NCBI GenBank assembly: GCA_963678675.1
Contig: OY783194.1
Location: 17,289,370-17,353,369, forward strand
DNA from: Xiphydria camelus
Lineage: Eukaryota; Arthropoda; Insecta; Hymenoptera; Xiphydriidae
Length of the DNA: 64,000 nt
Reading direction: 5' to 3'
How positions within the stretch are numbered: position 1 is the first letter of the stretch; each line of letters starts with the position of its first letter. Shown one piece after another: positions 47,310-58,371 of the stretch. Under the pieces are notes generated by a model. The model saw nothing but the letters and a program-made list of their open reading frames with translations. It made no database searches and was not told where the DNA came from. A program made the translations under genes and the position numbers.

Positions 47310-47770
47310 ATGTGATAGAACAACAAGAAAAAAGTAGACTTTCGTAAGAAAATTTTTTTCAAAAATGTTTCCCAACAAAGATACAGGGTGTCAGTTTCGA
47401 AAAAAAATGGTTTTTTCATCATAACTTTAAAGCCCTGTATTTTTGTTAGGAAACATTTTTGAAAAAAATTTTCTTATGAATCTACTTTTTTCTTGTTCTA
47501 TCACATGTCATAATTAATGACGTTCAACCTAGTTTTGGCCTGCTCGCAACCCTATAAATTAAAATAAATATCTCAAAAAGGGGAAGCCATAAATCAAAAA
47601 TTTGCAAAGGTGATTTTTTTCTCTAAATTAAACGGGGAATCCAATAATTAAATTTTCTTTGCAAAATATTCAGTGGCGCTGAAGATTGGGAGAGGGAAAG
47701 GGGGGAACCGGCCTCCAATATCTACGCCACTGGAGAATTTCTTTAAATTATTTGATCATTATTTGGAGCT

Positions 47771-48566
47771 TATAAGGAGGGAGAAGTACGCACGAAGCGG
47801 GAATAACGATAACAAGAGTTTATTCACGATACGGGAGTACAAGTGGTGTGTGTGTGGGTGTGGGTGATCGGAAGAAGCCCGGTCACGGAGAAGCGTCGGA
47901 GGTACTAGCAGCAGTCAGGCCGCTCGGAGGTGGTGCGAGGGCACCGGTCTCAGGGAATGGCCGCGTCGAGTCGTGCCTGGAGCGGCTCGCGTCCCAAGCG
48001 TCGTCGTTGGTCCTCGAGGTGGGATGGCTCGTCCTCGTAGTAGGTCGCCGAATAGGCGAAGCGACGTGAAAGCGTCGGCGGTGCGACTAAGAGGCCGCTG
48101 GGGTGTTCGCAGAGCGAAAGCTGCCGCCAGCGGGACTCAAGCCGGGACGTCGTGAGACGTCAGGGAGCGCAGCGCGAGAGAGTGTTCGCAGAGCGAAAGC
48201 TGCTCTCTCGGTCGCGAGTGTAGATCGGTGGGCCACGAGCGTTAGGGTGTTCGCAGAGCGAAAGCTGCCGCTAACAGTCTCGGGGGTCGATCCCGTGGAG
48301 TGCTGCGAGGGGTAGTGATGTTCGCAGAGCGAAAGCTGTCACTACCGATGCTCGCCTCCTTCTCGCTATCGTGGTTCGCCGGCCGCCTAATGTACTGCTT
48401 TGGCGGACCTTGCCGAGAGCCCTTACCGTTAGTCCTAACGGTAAAGTCGTCGGTCGTTGGGGTGACTTCATGCGCCTCGCTAACGGTCGCGTTCGGGGTG
48501 ACTCAGTGCGCCCCGAATGCCTAGCTGTCTAGCGCATGTCGCCTTGGCAGCGACTTGCGTGTTACA
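47771..48566 (-). mobile_element. Solo LTR with AGCT target duplication
   Basis: 796 bp of GC-rich DNA flanked by AGCT (47767-47770, 48567-48570). On the minus strand it starts TGTAACACGCAAG and ends ..CTCCTTATA. AATAAA (minus) lies near 47820, towards its 3' end. No internal retroelement genes, so an LTR-LTR recombination remnant. Long frames inside are compositional. Contains four core-and-stem hairpins. Confidence 0.6.
48095..48346. repeat. Four hairpins: identical 20-nt core, different complementary stems
   Basis: TGTTCGCAGAGCGAAAGCTG occurs at 48104, 48183, 48248 and 48319 with no mismatch. Flanks pair perfectly but differ each time: CCGCTGG/CCAGCGG, CGAGAGAG/CTCTCTCG, GTTAG/CTAAC and GGTAGTGA/TCACTACC. 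Copies 1 and 3 also have GG opposite CC with an extra G. The core itself can fold (TTCGC-AGA-GCGAA). Confidence 0.9.
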
Positions 48567-48777
48567 AGCTGTATTACTTTAGTCTGTGTGTGAAATTTCA
48601 TGGAAATCGATCCAGTAGTTTAGAAGTTATGATGAGAAAACCATTTTTTCCCACAACTTTGACACCCTCTATCTTTGTTAGTAAACATTTTTGAAAACAA
48701 TTTTCTTATGAAAGTCTACTTTATTTTTGTTCTATAACATATCAAAATTGATGACGTTGAACTTGGTTCACCCTGTA

Positions 48778-49080
48778 TACAGGGTCTTCAAAAAGTCCGG
48801 TACGGCTGATTATCTCAGCGGGAAATCATTTTAAAGAAAAATGTTTAATGCAAAACTTTTAGAATTTTTCCCTGGCTACCCAATGGTCATATTGGATTTG
48901 ACCTTGACCATAACTGTCAAGTTCATATCAAGGTCAAATTGATCTTTTTAAATGCGAACCCCTATTTTTGATACAGGAAATGAAAAGAGCGGGAAATTTC
49001 ACATTCACGAATGTCCTTGACCATTTTTTTCATGTGACCTTTATGGTCAGCGGAGCACAGTGGGAAATTTCCTTGAATAG
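48778..49080. repeat. ~300-bp repeat, inverse copy at 58372-58668
   Basis: ACAGGGTCTTCAAAAAGTCC.. through TGGTCATATTGGATTTGACC.. to ..GTGGGAAATTTCCTTGAA. Related segments also occur inside the Helitron at 24000-24130 and 24635-24770. Confidence 0.8.
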
Positions 49081-49349
49081 GCAGGTCTCATATTTTTTGT
49101 TTTACTTATAATTTGGGAGACAATGTGATCCACAAATACGTGGCACAAATAAAAAAATTTAAAAAAAATTCACGGAGTAATAGGCAATATTATTTCGTGG
49201 TTCGAAAGAGGCTAGAAAACAGTACTTCGGGACGAGGCTACCGTTGTGACGTCAGCTGCCCACTGCTGCTGGCGTCAGTTACCCCACAGACGCTACGCAC
49301 ACATAGACGTTGTTAAGTGTTTTAATCTGTTTGTGCCTTTGAAACAAAT

Positions 49350-49793
49350 ATGCGAACTCGGAAGTGGTGTTTTGTGCCTCATTGTAAAGATACATCAGAT
49401 ACAACACCAGATAAAATATTTGTTTCAGTTTCGAAAGGTTCTAAGAAGCGGCAAAAACGGTTTTTGGCAGCAAGACGCGACATTGCGGAAGTATCGAAAG
49501 AGTCTACTGTGTATTGTTGCGAAGATCATTTTGATGTAAGTTTCTACTGCATTTTATTGAATGTTGAATGTATATGTGAACATTTTCAATTAAAGGAGGA
49601 CATGGAAACCTACATAGAATATAAATTGAGCAAAGTAAATGCCAGAATGAAGCCAAATATTGTGCCGCATTTATTTTCTTGTCAAGCTGACAAGCAGTTC
49701 ACTGCAAAAAGGGTTCGGGAGAGCAGTGAGAAACGATCGCGAAAGAAGAAAATATCAGAAATTCTACAGCAAGGCGAAGTTCCACATGCATAA
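49350..49793 (+). CDS. THAP-domain protein, two exons
   Basis: Exon 1 49350-49535 and exon 2 49596-49793, with GTAAGT donor and AATTAAAG acceptor. The 60-bp intron is also open. Exon 1 gives CFVPHC..(~45 residues)..YCCEDHFD, i.e. the C-x4-C..C-x2-H zinc site of THAP DNA-binding domains. Exon 2 gives EDMETYIEYKLSKVN, MKPNIVPHLF (the AVPTIF-like end) and a basic tail. Length ~127 residues: a stand-alone or truncated THAP protein. A Sola-like element begins 118 bp downstream and may have cut off a longer gene. THAP domains occur in both host factors and transposases, so ownership is open. Confidence 0.75.
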   Translation: MRTRKWCFVPHCKDTSDTTPDKIFVSVSKGSKKRQKRFLAARRDIAEVSKESTVYCCEDHFDVSFYCILLNVECICEHFQLKEDMETYIEYKLSKVNARMKPNIVPHLFSCQADKQFTAKRVRESSEKRSRKKKISEILQQGEVPHA

Positions 49794-50087
49794 GCGACAG
49801 TTTCTTAAAAACGATCAAAATAAGTCATTTTTTTAAAAATGCGTGGATAAGGTTAATTTATCATTGGGCTAAGTTTCTTCAAAATCTGTCTCGCTATTTT
49901 TTTTTGTTATGGGTGATTCTCACAGAAAAGGTCAGATTCGAGTTTGATTTTAGAAAAAAAAAAATAGTCTTCGAATCGAACTGAAAAAAATCACAGATGC
50001 TCTCTATATCGTATGTATCGATTTTTAATGCAAATCCAAACAGTATCGTATAAATAATTAAGATAATGAATAAAGAAAAATGTAGGT

Positions 50088-50172
50088 GGACAGGTCGATG
50101 ACACCAGGACAGGGCGCTGATGCGACCCTTTGCATCATCGCCCTGTCCTGTTGTCATCGATTTGTCCACCTA
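50088..50172. repeat. Hairpin built from GACAGGTCGATG motifs
   Basis: GTGGACAGGTCGATGACA and CAGGACAGGGCG are inverted across a ~10-bp loop at ~50130. Left subterminal region of the Sola-like element. Confidence 0.75.
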
Positions 50173-50313
50173 AATTTTTAATTATTATTTATCCTAATTC
50201 CTCCCAATAATTGTAGTTGATTTTTAGAAAAAACCAAACTTGCTACTATAAAACGCTTTATTTAAAAATAATATAAATTTTGCTTGACTAGAAGCAATCT
50301 TGAAAGAATTTCT

Positions 50314-53070
50314 TCAAGAAGTATCATCCACTATCTGGCTCGCAATTTTATCACATTGTTCACAGCAAAAGATATCGATTTCGTCTATAAAACAATGACT
50401 AAACGATCTAGCGCATTTTTCATGATACGCGACACGTCGACATATATCACAGACTATTCCTATTTTCTTTGAGCTCAATGTTCCCCCGCATTTGAAACAC
50501 AGCCCTTTGACTACAGTTTTAGTTTGGACATTCTCGGGTTCTTCGCCTGAAGCGTCGAGAATTCCACTTCCAATGTTGACTTCAGAAATGAGATCAACAT
50601 GATTTCCATTAATCCTGCATCTCCTTTTCTAGCTCTTCTTGCATCTGGCTGGGGATCTCAATGCTATTTGAAACTGCAGCAACAACAGTTTCACACAAAT
50701 CATTTGGCAGTGCTGGATGTTCGAAAGAGTAGTTGTTTCCATCCAAAATCGAGAAAGATTTTTCAAGGTTTCTGAACTCCGGTGTCCTTTTTTTCACCAC
50801 AATAGCTGATTGTTTTGGAATAATGCTTAGTGATGCTGATATTGCTAATGGTTGATGAGTTCCAATCTTATGAAACTTACAATTATACGAACAGGTAAAG
50901 CAACTGAGCTTGTTCATGAATATTTTGGATTTACCTATCTGCCACACAATCTGGTGAACCCTCCATTGTGCCCTTAAAGGGGTTCAGAGATTGAGAAATT
51001 AATAAAGCCATGGTTTCAATGGCTTATCTTTCAATGATGTGAATTTTTATGTTGCGGATACTGTTACGAAGAAGTGTATGGAAAGTTCCTATGTTCACCA
51101 CATCTTTGCCCTGAGCGACGGTTTGATCTGCAGTACGTTTTACTGTGGCTCCAATGCTATCTGGTGCACCCTTTCCGTGCCCTGCCTCATGGTAATTCCA
51201 AGTGGCTTCTTCGAGGTCTTTAAAAGACTCATGTAATTTATACTGGAAGAGGAAGAATAGGGACTTATATTCCTATACTGGCTTGACGGCCCGTTTGAGA
51301 GGAAGTGAATTTTTGTTATTGGTGTCTTCAATTCATGAAGAAATTCGAATATTGGAGTAAAATAACCCCAGATGGCTGAAGGGCCATGGCCAAGGTTCTC
51401 TGATATTGTGCAGAAATTCGCTAATGAAACTGTCGAGTCTTCTTTTCGATAGTAAACGACTACTGTATGGAGAGAGAGGTTGGGTCGATTTCCACCGAAG
51501 TGAATGGATTGAATTTCACTATGGTATTTCATGGCGTAATTTTCCGAGAAATCACAGTGTATGAGGAATTCACCCCGACGCAACGAGGCTTTGAGTTCCT
51601 TGATCGCTGCGTGTTGGTGAAACACTTTACCCTCATGAGACAAAAACTTTTGGCAGTCTTCATCAGCTTTCCGCACCAGCTCTACAATCGGTTTCTGGAT
51701 GGTTTGTTTACCTAACCGGTCAATAGTTTTTTTCACTTTCGTTTTTGGATCAATGAACTGCACTTTAGTCTTTATCCATTGTGATCGTAGTTTACTTCCT
51801 TTGCTCCATCAAACAAATTGTATATAATGTTGTTGTCACAACATATTTTGCATGTCCTTAACAGACAACAAACTGACAGACTGTTATTCGACTACAACAG
51901 AGTTGGTGTTTGATGATTGCAGGATTGGGGTTGGAAATTGCCTTGGCTTTGCTTACACCAAGCAGTAGGAGGTGGAAATTGTCGTGGATGATGCATAGAC
52001 ATGTATCTCTTTGTGCTACATTTGGGCTTAAAATCCAGAATGGTTTCAGCCGACAGAAGGAGGCATAACTGATTTTGTAAGGGTGGGTTTCCAGAAAGGA
52101 CTTGTGTAAATCTTTCATATGTGATTGCAACAGCCTCTTTTGTTTTTTCACTTTGCCTCTCGTTATAGAATCTTTTTTTTCCAGGGCAAACGCGTGAATG
52201 GTCCTCTTCCAAGAATGTACGAACATCAGACCTCACTGATTCTGTGAGTGTTTTAGCATGCAGGCCCTTGCAAGAGTAGTTTAGTCGGCGACTTCGGATA
52301 TCATTTCGTAAACATTTTGAGGGTATAAAGTTGACTTCCCCCATCAGTCTATACCTTTTCAGCCACTTAGCATCTCCAATAATGGCTTTAGAAGAACCTC
52401 GTTTGGCTGATGGTGATTTAGTTCTCTTCCAATTATCTTCCAGTTGTTGAATCAGACTCTCCCCAAAAGGTAGCTTCTTCCTAACTACCTTGGGATCATT
52501 TAGTTTCAGAATGTGGTTCACTTTTGTGTATGGTGATTTAATATCAGTAAAGCGTTTATTATTGGGCTTTTGTCTCTCCCTCCTTAGTCTCATCCTTATT
52601 CTTTCAACTTTCTTCCTAAGACAAGTAATTTCATCCTGAAGTTTCATATTTTTAGCTTGAAGCTGTCTACGATGAATTCTCCTCCTTTTTTCCCCTGATC
52701 TGATTTGATGGGCAACACTTTGGACAGGAAAACTTGATGATCCTTCTGTATCTAGATGGTTCCGATCATTTTCAGGTTCCATGCTGCGTTCTCGTTCCAT
52801 ACATTGCTTTTCAATCTTCTTTCTTTGACGGTAGTTCTTAGAATGTTCTCTCCACTTTTTCCGACGTGCTCGTTGTTCTCTATTAGTCATATCACATATG
52901 GGTTTATCTTTGCCTTCTTCTTTCCTCTTCTTCCTTTTTTCTTTATTTTTTATCTTCAACTCTTCGGCTTTTACTGGGTCGCTTTTCAATCTGGCGTATC
53001 GCAGCCTCTCTGCATTCCGTTTTTGGATTTTCCGTTCCTTCGGCGTTACTTTCTTCTTCTTTGGAGCCAT
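50314..53070 (-). pseudogene. DFSENY/EAGHGKG-class transposase with PHD-like tail
   Basis: ATG at 53070 opens a very basic, coiled N-terminus (MAPKKKKVTPKERK..). Frame shifts near 52180 into RDTCLCIIHDN. Frame 51763-51140 has FLIHCDFSENYAMKY (presumed first Asp), QSIHFGGNRP, FLSNGPSSQYRN (second position Asn instead of Asp) and then a shift into HEAGHGKGAPDSIG. The C-terminus (50947-50609) has LSCFTCSYNCKFH. A final zone to TGA at 50314 has C-x2-C, C-x2-C, H-x2-C and C-x2-C (CFKC, CDIC, HEKC, CEQC), a PHD-like finger. At least three lesions; inactive. Confidence 0.75.
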
Positions 53071-53269
53071 CTGTGCCTAGAAAGGGAACCAAAAAAAATG
53101 CGGCCTGTAGCGCAGGTCATACACATAAATATATACACGCAAACAAGCAAAAACATATTGGTAAGTAATTTACAGGGACGTCCCTTACATTCCCTCCATT
53201 TCCCCCCTTCTATAATGGAATTCGACAATCCTTAGTATTACCCCACAATTATATGCAACTGATTCAAAC

Positions 53270-53575
53270 AAAAAAAATCACTAAAATTGGTTGAGAATTG
53301 TGACAATCTCTTGGTTTTACGTTATTTTCTCCCTCCATCCCCTCTTGTCAAGAAATTCGACAATATATCGAGGGATGTGGCGCAAGTAGACCGAAAACTA
53401 AAACGAACAAAAAAAAGAATCATCAAAATCAGTTAAGAATTGTGGCAATACATTGGCTTTGCATTATGTTTCCTCTCCATCCCCTCTTGTCAAGAAATTC
53501 AATAATACCGAGGAATGCTACTGAAGTAGACCGAAAACTAAATCGAATCACCAAATTTGGTTGAGGATTGTGGTG
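53270..53575. repeat. ~135-bp tandem repeat, 2+ copies
   Basis: CCCCTCTTGTCAAGAAATTC and GTAGACCGAAAACTAAA recur about 135 bp apart. Right arm of the Sola-like element. Confidence 0.75.
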
Positions 53576-54792
53576 TAGCCATCCCTCTTAATAGCGAAGC
53601 CCTGCCGGAAAGACTTGGCTTCCGAGGGACGTTCTGAATATTTGCCTTCTTTTTCATCGTCCTGTCCCCTTCGTCATCAACCTGTCCTCGAATTTTCAGA
53701 GGCGGACAGGTTAATGATGGACAGGTCGATGATGTTGCGTCAGTTTTTCTCAAATATTTTACCTTGTGGCAAATTTTTTCAAAATTCGGCATACTAAATG
53801 AAACTAGCCCGATTGGTGCACAATGAAAAGACCATAAGAAAAAATTGAGTTCAAGTACTTACTTAGAAAAAGTAGACAGGTCTCTGACGATTGTGATTGA
53901 CCATCCCACGATCCCGCACACATCTGTTCCCGCTGACGGCCACGAGTTAACTGAATTAAAACGATTGACGGTTTTTCGAACAAGTGAGAAGCGCGCGAAA
54001 ACATGGCGGCAAACAAAAACCGTTAAAATACACCTGTGACCGGGAAAATTCGAAAATCGATATTGGACAGGTCGATGACCGCGATGCTCTGAACAAACAC
54101 ATTTCCGTCTAGATATAATTTTCTAGCGGTTCTCAATTCATTTCAACGATCAGAAACGCACCTCAGGAATCAGGAAAAGTGGAATAAAATCTAATTTCAA
54201 ATATAGGAAGGCCTTAACATAAGCTTGAAGTAGGGAAGATCGTATTGGGACAGGACAGGTCGATGTTGATTTGGCTATATTTAGTTAATTTTCTATTAAA
54301 AGGAATAAATATAACTTAAAAAGAAAAAAAGGGGGTTTTAGATAAAAACATATACTACAATTTGAGACCCTCCCTAGCTCTCAAATCATTATTGGGGCGT
54401 CACAACTGGTCCGGACATCACTTCTGCCCCTTTCTGTGAGAATCACCCTTATAGTACAATATCTAATTTCGGCCAAAAAGCCCTTGTAAAATGGCGATAT
54501 TTTAATAATTAATATCTCTATTTCTAAACGGTAGATCTTTCACAAATTAAGACAGTTTTTATAGTAGTTCAAAGATTATCTACAAAAATTTTGTTGAAAA
54601 TATGTCTCAATCAGTGTTATCTATATAATCAAATGCGTTAGCTAGAATAGTGGTGTAAAAGGTCCATAGGATGGCAGTACAAATACGAACGGCCAACTAC
54701 AAACGGCTACAAACGGCAACATTTCTATTAAATTCTTTTGGTTCTTGAAATCACTTACACCACTTTGTCTTTTACCGCCTCAAATGTAGGTA

Positions 54793-55263
54793 GGGTAAAC
54801 CACCCAGTTAGGACACAAGGACACTTAGCATTTAAAAAAATTTGAGACCGTGTTAAAAAGATATTTTTCTAGCTAGAGATATGAGTGGTAGCTTGTTTTA
54901 ATTGAAAATATATTGGCTTTACATTCTAGTAACTTACAATTTTAAGTTGGAAAGAATATAATTTTCAACAATAAAAAACTGGGATAATATATTGGCTTTA
55001 CATTCTAGTAACTTATAATTTTAAGTTGGAAAGAATATAATTTCCAACAATAAAAAACTGAGATAAAGTCAGAAATTTAGTTATTAGACAGTGTTCTTAT
55101 TTTTCGGAAATACTCAATCCAGTAACTGTACAGTCAAGAATCAATAAGGCAGGTACGACTTTTAATAATATTTATTTAAGTAAAAACTAGGAATCTTGTT
55201 TTTATTTATTTAAATCAAACTGTCCAATAACTGCAAGGTGTCCGATAATTAGGTGGTTTACCC
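54793..55263. mobile_element. 471-bp TA-flanked MITE, TIR GGGTAAACCACC
   Basis: GGGTAAACCACCCAGTTAGG at 54793 and its inverse ending at 55263, next to TA. GGACAC/GGACAG motifs at both ends. Contains a ~85-bp direct duplication at 54905-55070 (TATTGGCTTTACATTCTAGT). Confidence 0.8.
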
Positions 55264-55267
55264 TACA

Positions 55268-55674
55268 CAATACCACTTACCGTATTGCTTTAACACCTGA
55301 AGAAAATTGGGTGCTGAGGGCCATGAAATCGTGCAGCATTTCAACATCTATAGGTACTGGGTAAATTGTGTGTGTCCGCTTTTTGGAACCCCGGTTCCAT
55401 TTCTTCCGTTTCAAACAACGCACAAACATAAACTGAATGATATTGCCTATGCTCCGCGTACAAGCAGGAGTGGGCGGAGCTATGGAGCGGGCAGCTGACG
55501 TCAAGCCACTCAGGTACCGTTTTGTGTCGCGCTTCGAATATTTGAACTTCAAATGGCTATTTTTTGAAGCCAAGAGTGTCATTATTTTTAAAAAATTCTT
55601 TTACTAACTGGTTTTAGACACGTATTTCTACGATTCTGAGGCATAAAATGATAACATCATATTTTTGAGACCTC
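55268..55674. other. Unassigned; minus-strand ORF 55582-55277
   Basis: A 101-codon frame begins MTLLASKNSHLKF and shows no domain I know. Could be an exon fragment; low support. Confidence 0.25.
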
Positions 55675-56094
55675 CCTATTAGAAGGACAACATTCTTAAT
55701 GGCTTATTCAACTTAACCCTCCGGCGGGCGCGCTACTGAAATTCCCATGAGCGGGCGCGCCGCGGCATTTACACCGCATTTAATTCTTCACTTTTCTAGT
55801 TCACAAACAACCAAGAAAATATGTTCTATGTAGCAAAATAAGTCAAAGGTGCCATGCTTATTGCTTAATTATTTTATTAAACTAAAAGAATATATGTATA
55901 AGCATTTTGAAAAAATGTAAACTGAAGAAAATAATATAAACAAATATAAACTTTTTAAAACAAAAATCATATTATTCAACTTCCTTTAACCTGTACTGTT
56001 TTATTGAACTAAAAAAAATATATTTTTCGAAACAAATAGAAATCAAAGAAATATAGATTAAAATATAAACTTTCAAAAACCAAAAAAAATTAAA

Positions 56095-56220
56095 TTATTC
56101 AACTTCCATTTGTTCTCCCTGCTCATATTCTAGACACTTGACAATAATGTTACTGTGCTTCTTACAAGTATTTTTCCCGCATTGTTGACAAACATAATAC
56201 AACAAAACGTGTGGCCGCCA
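56095..56220 (-). pseudogene. piggyBac transposase C-terminal zinc ribbon
   Basis: Minus strand reads YYVCQQCGKNTCKKHSNIIV..EMEVE-like tail to TAA at 56095. C-x2-C-x4-C-x2-H fits the Cys-rich tail of piggyBac transposases. The catalytic domain is gone; an adjacent palindrome (56201-56235) marks the break. Confidence 0.6.
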
Positions 56221-56235
56221 CACGTTTTGTTGTTT

Positions 56236-57379
56236 TTTTTTTCACACTCAACTGTGCTCAGATCCATCAATGTTTGATTGTGTGAATTTAATTCTTTCTC
56301 TCCATCCTCGATTTCGTTCTGTACTAGTTTTAGGTAGTACCTTCGTCATCGCTTTCTATACACGTTACCTCTCATGAAAATCTTTTGCCCGTTGTTTTCC
56401 TGTTTTTGCCATAATAATTTTAATATAACACACAAGCTAAAGAATGTTCAGTGTTCATTGACGTTTACGAAATGGAAAGTTTATTTAACACGTTGCCTGT
56501 CACTACTATTTCGATCGTTCTGTAGCCTTTTTTGCAATAATAATTATAAATTAACACACAGACACATACACGCGCGTGCGCGCGGAAGAATGTACATGCA
56601 CGGTGGTTACTCGAGAAAAGTCGCGACTCCGATCGCAGACTACACGAGCTCCGTAAGGCTGGCCACTCGACGCGGTAAAATCCGGAAAACTAAAAATGCG
56701 ACAAACGAAATACAAACAACTCACAAGTAACTCTGCGCCTTCTAGTCTGGCTTCTCCCAAGGATACGCCCAAAAAGGGTCCTAAACGCTAGATTTATGGT
56801 AAGTCTAAACAGTCCTCTTAGTGGAGGTGCGACACTGCGTCGCCTCATAATATGAACAATAGCTGCCATTGCCCGAAGAAACCCTCTCGAGCAACACAAA
56901 CCAGACCCCCTCTGCACAGTCTAAACAGCAATTGATTTTTGCTTCATTTATTCTTCAGTTTCAAATTAATAACTATAACATGTGCGATCAAGAGTAGATC
57001 TCCTCGAGGTCGTAAATAGGCACTACTGCGTGACACGACTAGTGACCGAAAATGTGGTGTGGTGGATTTAAACAGTATCGGGTTAGTTGAAATGATTTAA
57101 CACTGCACTCACAATATTACTGGTGATTATATTGGATTCAAAGAGATACAGTAATTCCGTGATGTAGCCGTGGTTTACAATTAGATACACTGCGAGGTTG
57201 TTTTGAGGGAAAGGTATGAGACTGCGAACGCATGCGCAACCCCCATTCACCAAAACATATCGCCCGCCTCGCTGTTGCGAACGATGTACAGATTAGATCT
57301 AGATTAGTGCGTATAGCTTAGGTTGCGATAATAGTGAGCGGTAAGAAATGACGTAGAAGTCCCCTTTGCGACGGAACAC
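56236..57379. other. Unassigned piggyBac interior
   Basis: AT-rich then mixed composition; no recognisable coding sequence. The frame 56374-56730 has no domain. Confidence 0.3.
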
Positions 57380-57542
57380 ATATTTTGCGAGGCTGGCTCG
57401 CGAGGCCGCCGCGTAAGGCAGCCTTAAGACATTTTTGCCTCGGAATATGTAGACAAACGAACGGCGGCAGCTTCACTAGGCAAGGCGATCCAACACGTGG
57501 CACACTTCGCGCGGCGGCTTCGCGAGCCAGCCTCGCAAAGTC
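57380..57542. repeat. GC-rich foldback
   Basis: TTTGCGAGGCTGGCTCGCGA at 57382 is inverted at 57508-57541. Confidence 0.8.
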
Positions 57543-57564
57543 AACACATGGCTTTAACGTACGC

Positions 57565-57690
57565 ACGGTCGGGAGCGGTGGAATGGGGCAGGATCGCGGG
57601 CGGTGGAATGGGGCAGAGTCGACAGCGGTGTATTGGGACAGGGTCGAGAGCGCTGATGAGTGAGACACGGTCGAGAGCGGTGGAGTGTGT
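57565..57690. repeat. ~28-bp minisatellite
   Basis: Four to five units of GGTCGAGAGCGGTGGAATGG with variants. Confidence 0.75.
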
Positions 57691-58103
57691 GGGTTTCGTT
57701 ACGGTTTTTCGTCTCCTCGGGCGCGCATTCAGTACCCTCCGCAAAGAAGTTTCACTTAAAAAAATGTTGACAATATTACATAATACATCAAATTTAATAA
57801 TAAATAAAATTTACATGACTGGGCGCGCTGCGTCAAACACACCGCAAATTGAAACCGCTTCGAACCGAACGTCTGTAACAACAGAGCGGAAATGGCATAT
57901 GGCACCAAATTTGCCGGTAGGCGGAGCCAATAACGTGGACAAAGAATACCTAGACGTACAATACTACAGGGCTCGTCATATCTTAGTTATAACAGAAAAA
58001 TGTAAATTTGCGGCATTTTGCCGCTGGCGCGCCCGCCGGAGGGTTAAACCAAATTCGGTATAGGGGGTTTTTTGGGTCACTGATCACGAATCTGAAGTCA
58101 TAT

Positions 58104-58312
58104 TTCAAAAATTCAAGATGCCAGATCCAATATGGCGGACGAGATTTTCGAAAATTGACGGATTCGTGCCAAATTTGGTATAAGTGGGTTTTTTGGGTCG
58201 CCGATCATGAATCTGAAATCAGATTTCAAAAATTGAGTTTTCCAAATTTAGCACGAATCCGTCAATTTTCGAAAATCTCGTCCGCCATATTGGATCTGCC
58301 ATCTTGAATTTT
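58104..58312. repeat. Foldback ~70-bp arms
   Basis: AAGATGCCAGATCCAATATG..GACGGATTCGTGCC is inverted at 58240-58312. A similar ~115-bp unit (GGTATA.GGGGTTTTTTGGGT) is repeated directly at 58060 and 58178. Confidence 0.75.
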
Positions 58313-58371
58313 TGAGACCTGAATCCAGGTTTAAGTTGAATAAGCCATTAAGAATGCTGTCCTTCTAATTC

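Larger units (their letters stand above)
47310..48775. repeat. Inverted repeat element split by a solo LTR
   Basis: 47314-47395 is inverted at 47440-47515, and a third related arm lies at 48600-48770 (AAACATTTTTGAAAACAATT, TCTACTT..TTGTTCTAT). The LTR at 47771-48566 interrupts the sequence. Confidence 0.55.
49911..54448 (-). mobile_element. Sola-like transposon, TTAT duplication
   Basis: GGGTGATTCTCACAGAAAAG at 49911 and its inverse ending at 54448, flanked by TTAT on both sides (49907-49910, 54449-54452). 4.5 kb with one transposase gene on the minus strand. GACAGGTCGATG repeats occur at 50089, 53720, 54066 and 54254, with variants at 50155, 53669, 53705 and 53876. Same ends as the element at 15052-29640. 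Confidence 0.8.
55717..58043 (-). mobile_element. Decayed piggyBac, TTAA-flanked
   Basis: CCCTCCGGCGGGCGCGC at 55717 and its inverse ending at 58043, both next to TTAA. 2.3 kb. Only the C-terminal zinc ribbon of a transposase remains; the rest holds a foldback (57380-57542) and a minisatellite. Confidence 0.8.

Noticed and set aside
47848..48524. Overlapping ORFs in the solo LTR
   Set aside because: GC-driven open frames across the hairpin array; no shared protein signature.
52756..53235. 159-codon plus-strand hydrophobic ORF
   Set aside because: Antisense of the Lys-rich transposase N-terminus, which reads as Phe/Leu on the other strand.
57318..58063. Overlapping 92-188 codon ORFs
   Set aside because: They cross a foldback, a minisatellite and the piggyBac end; no consistent product.
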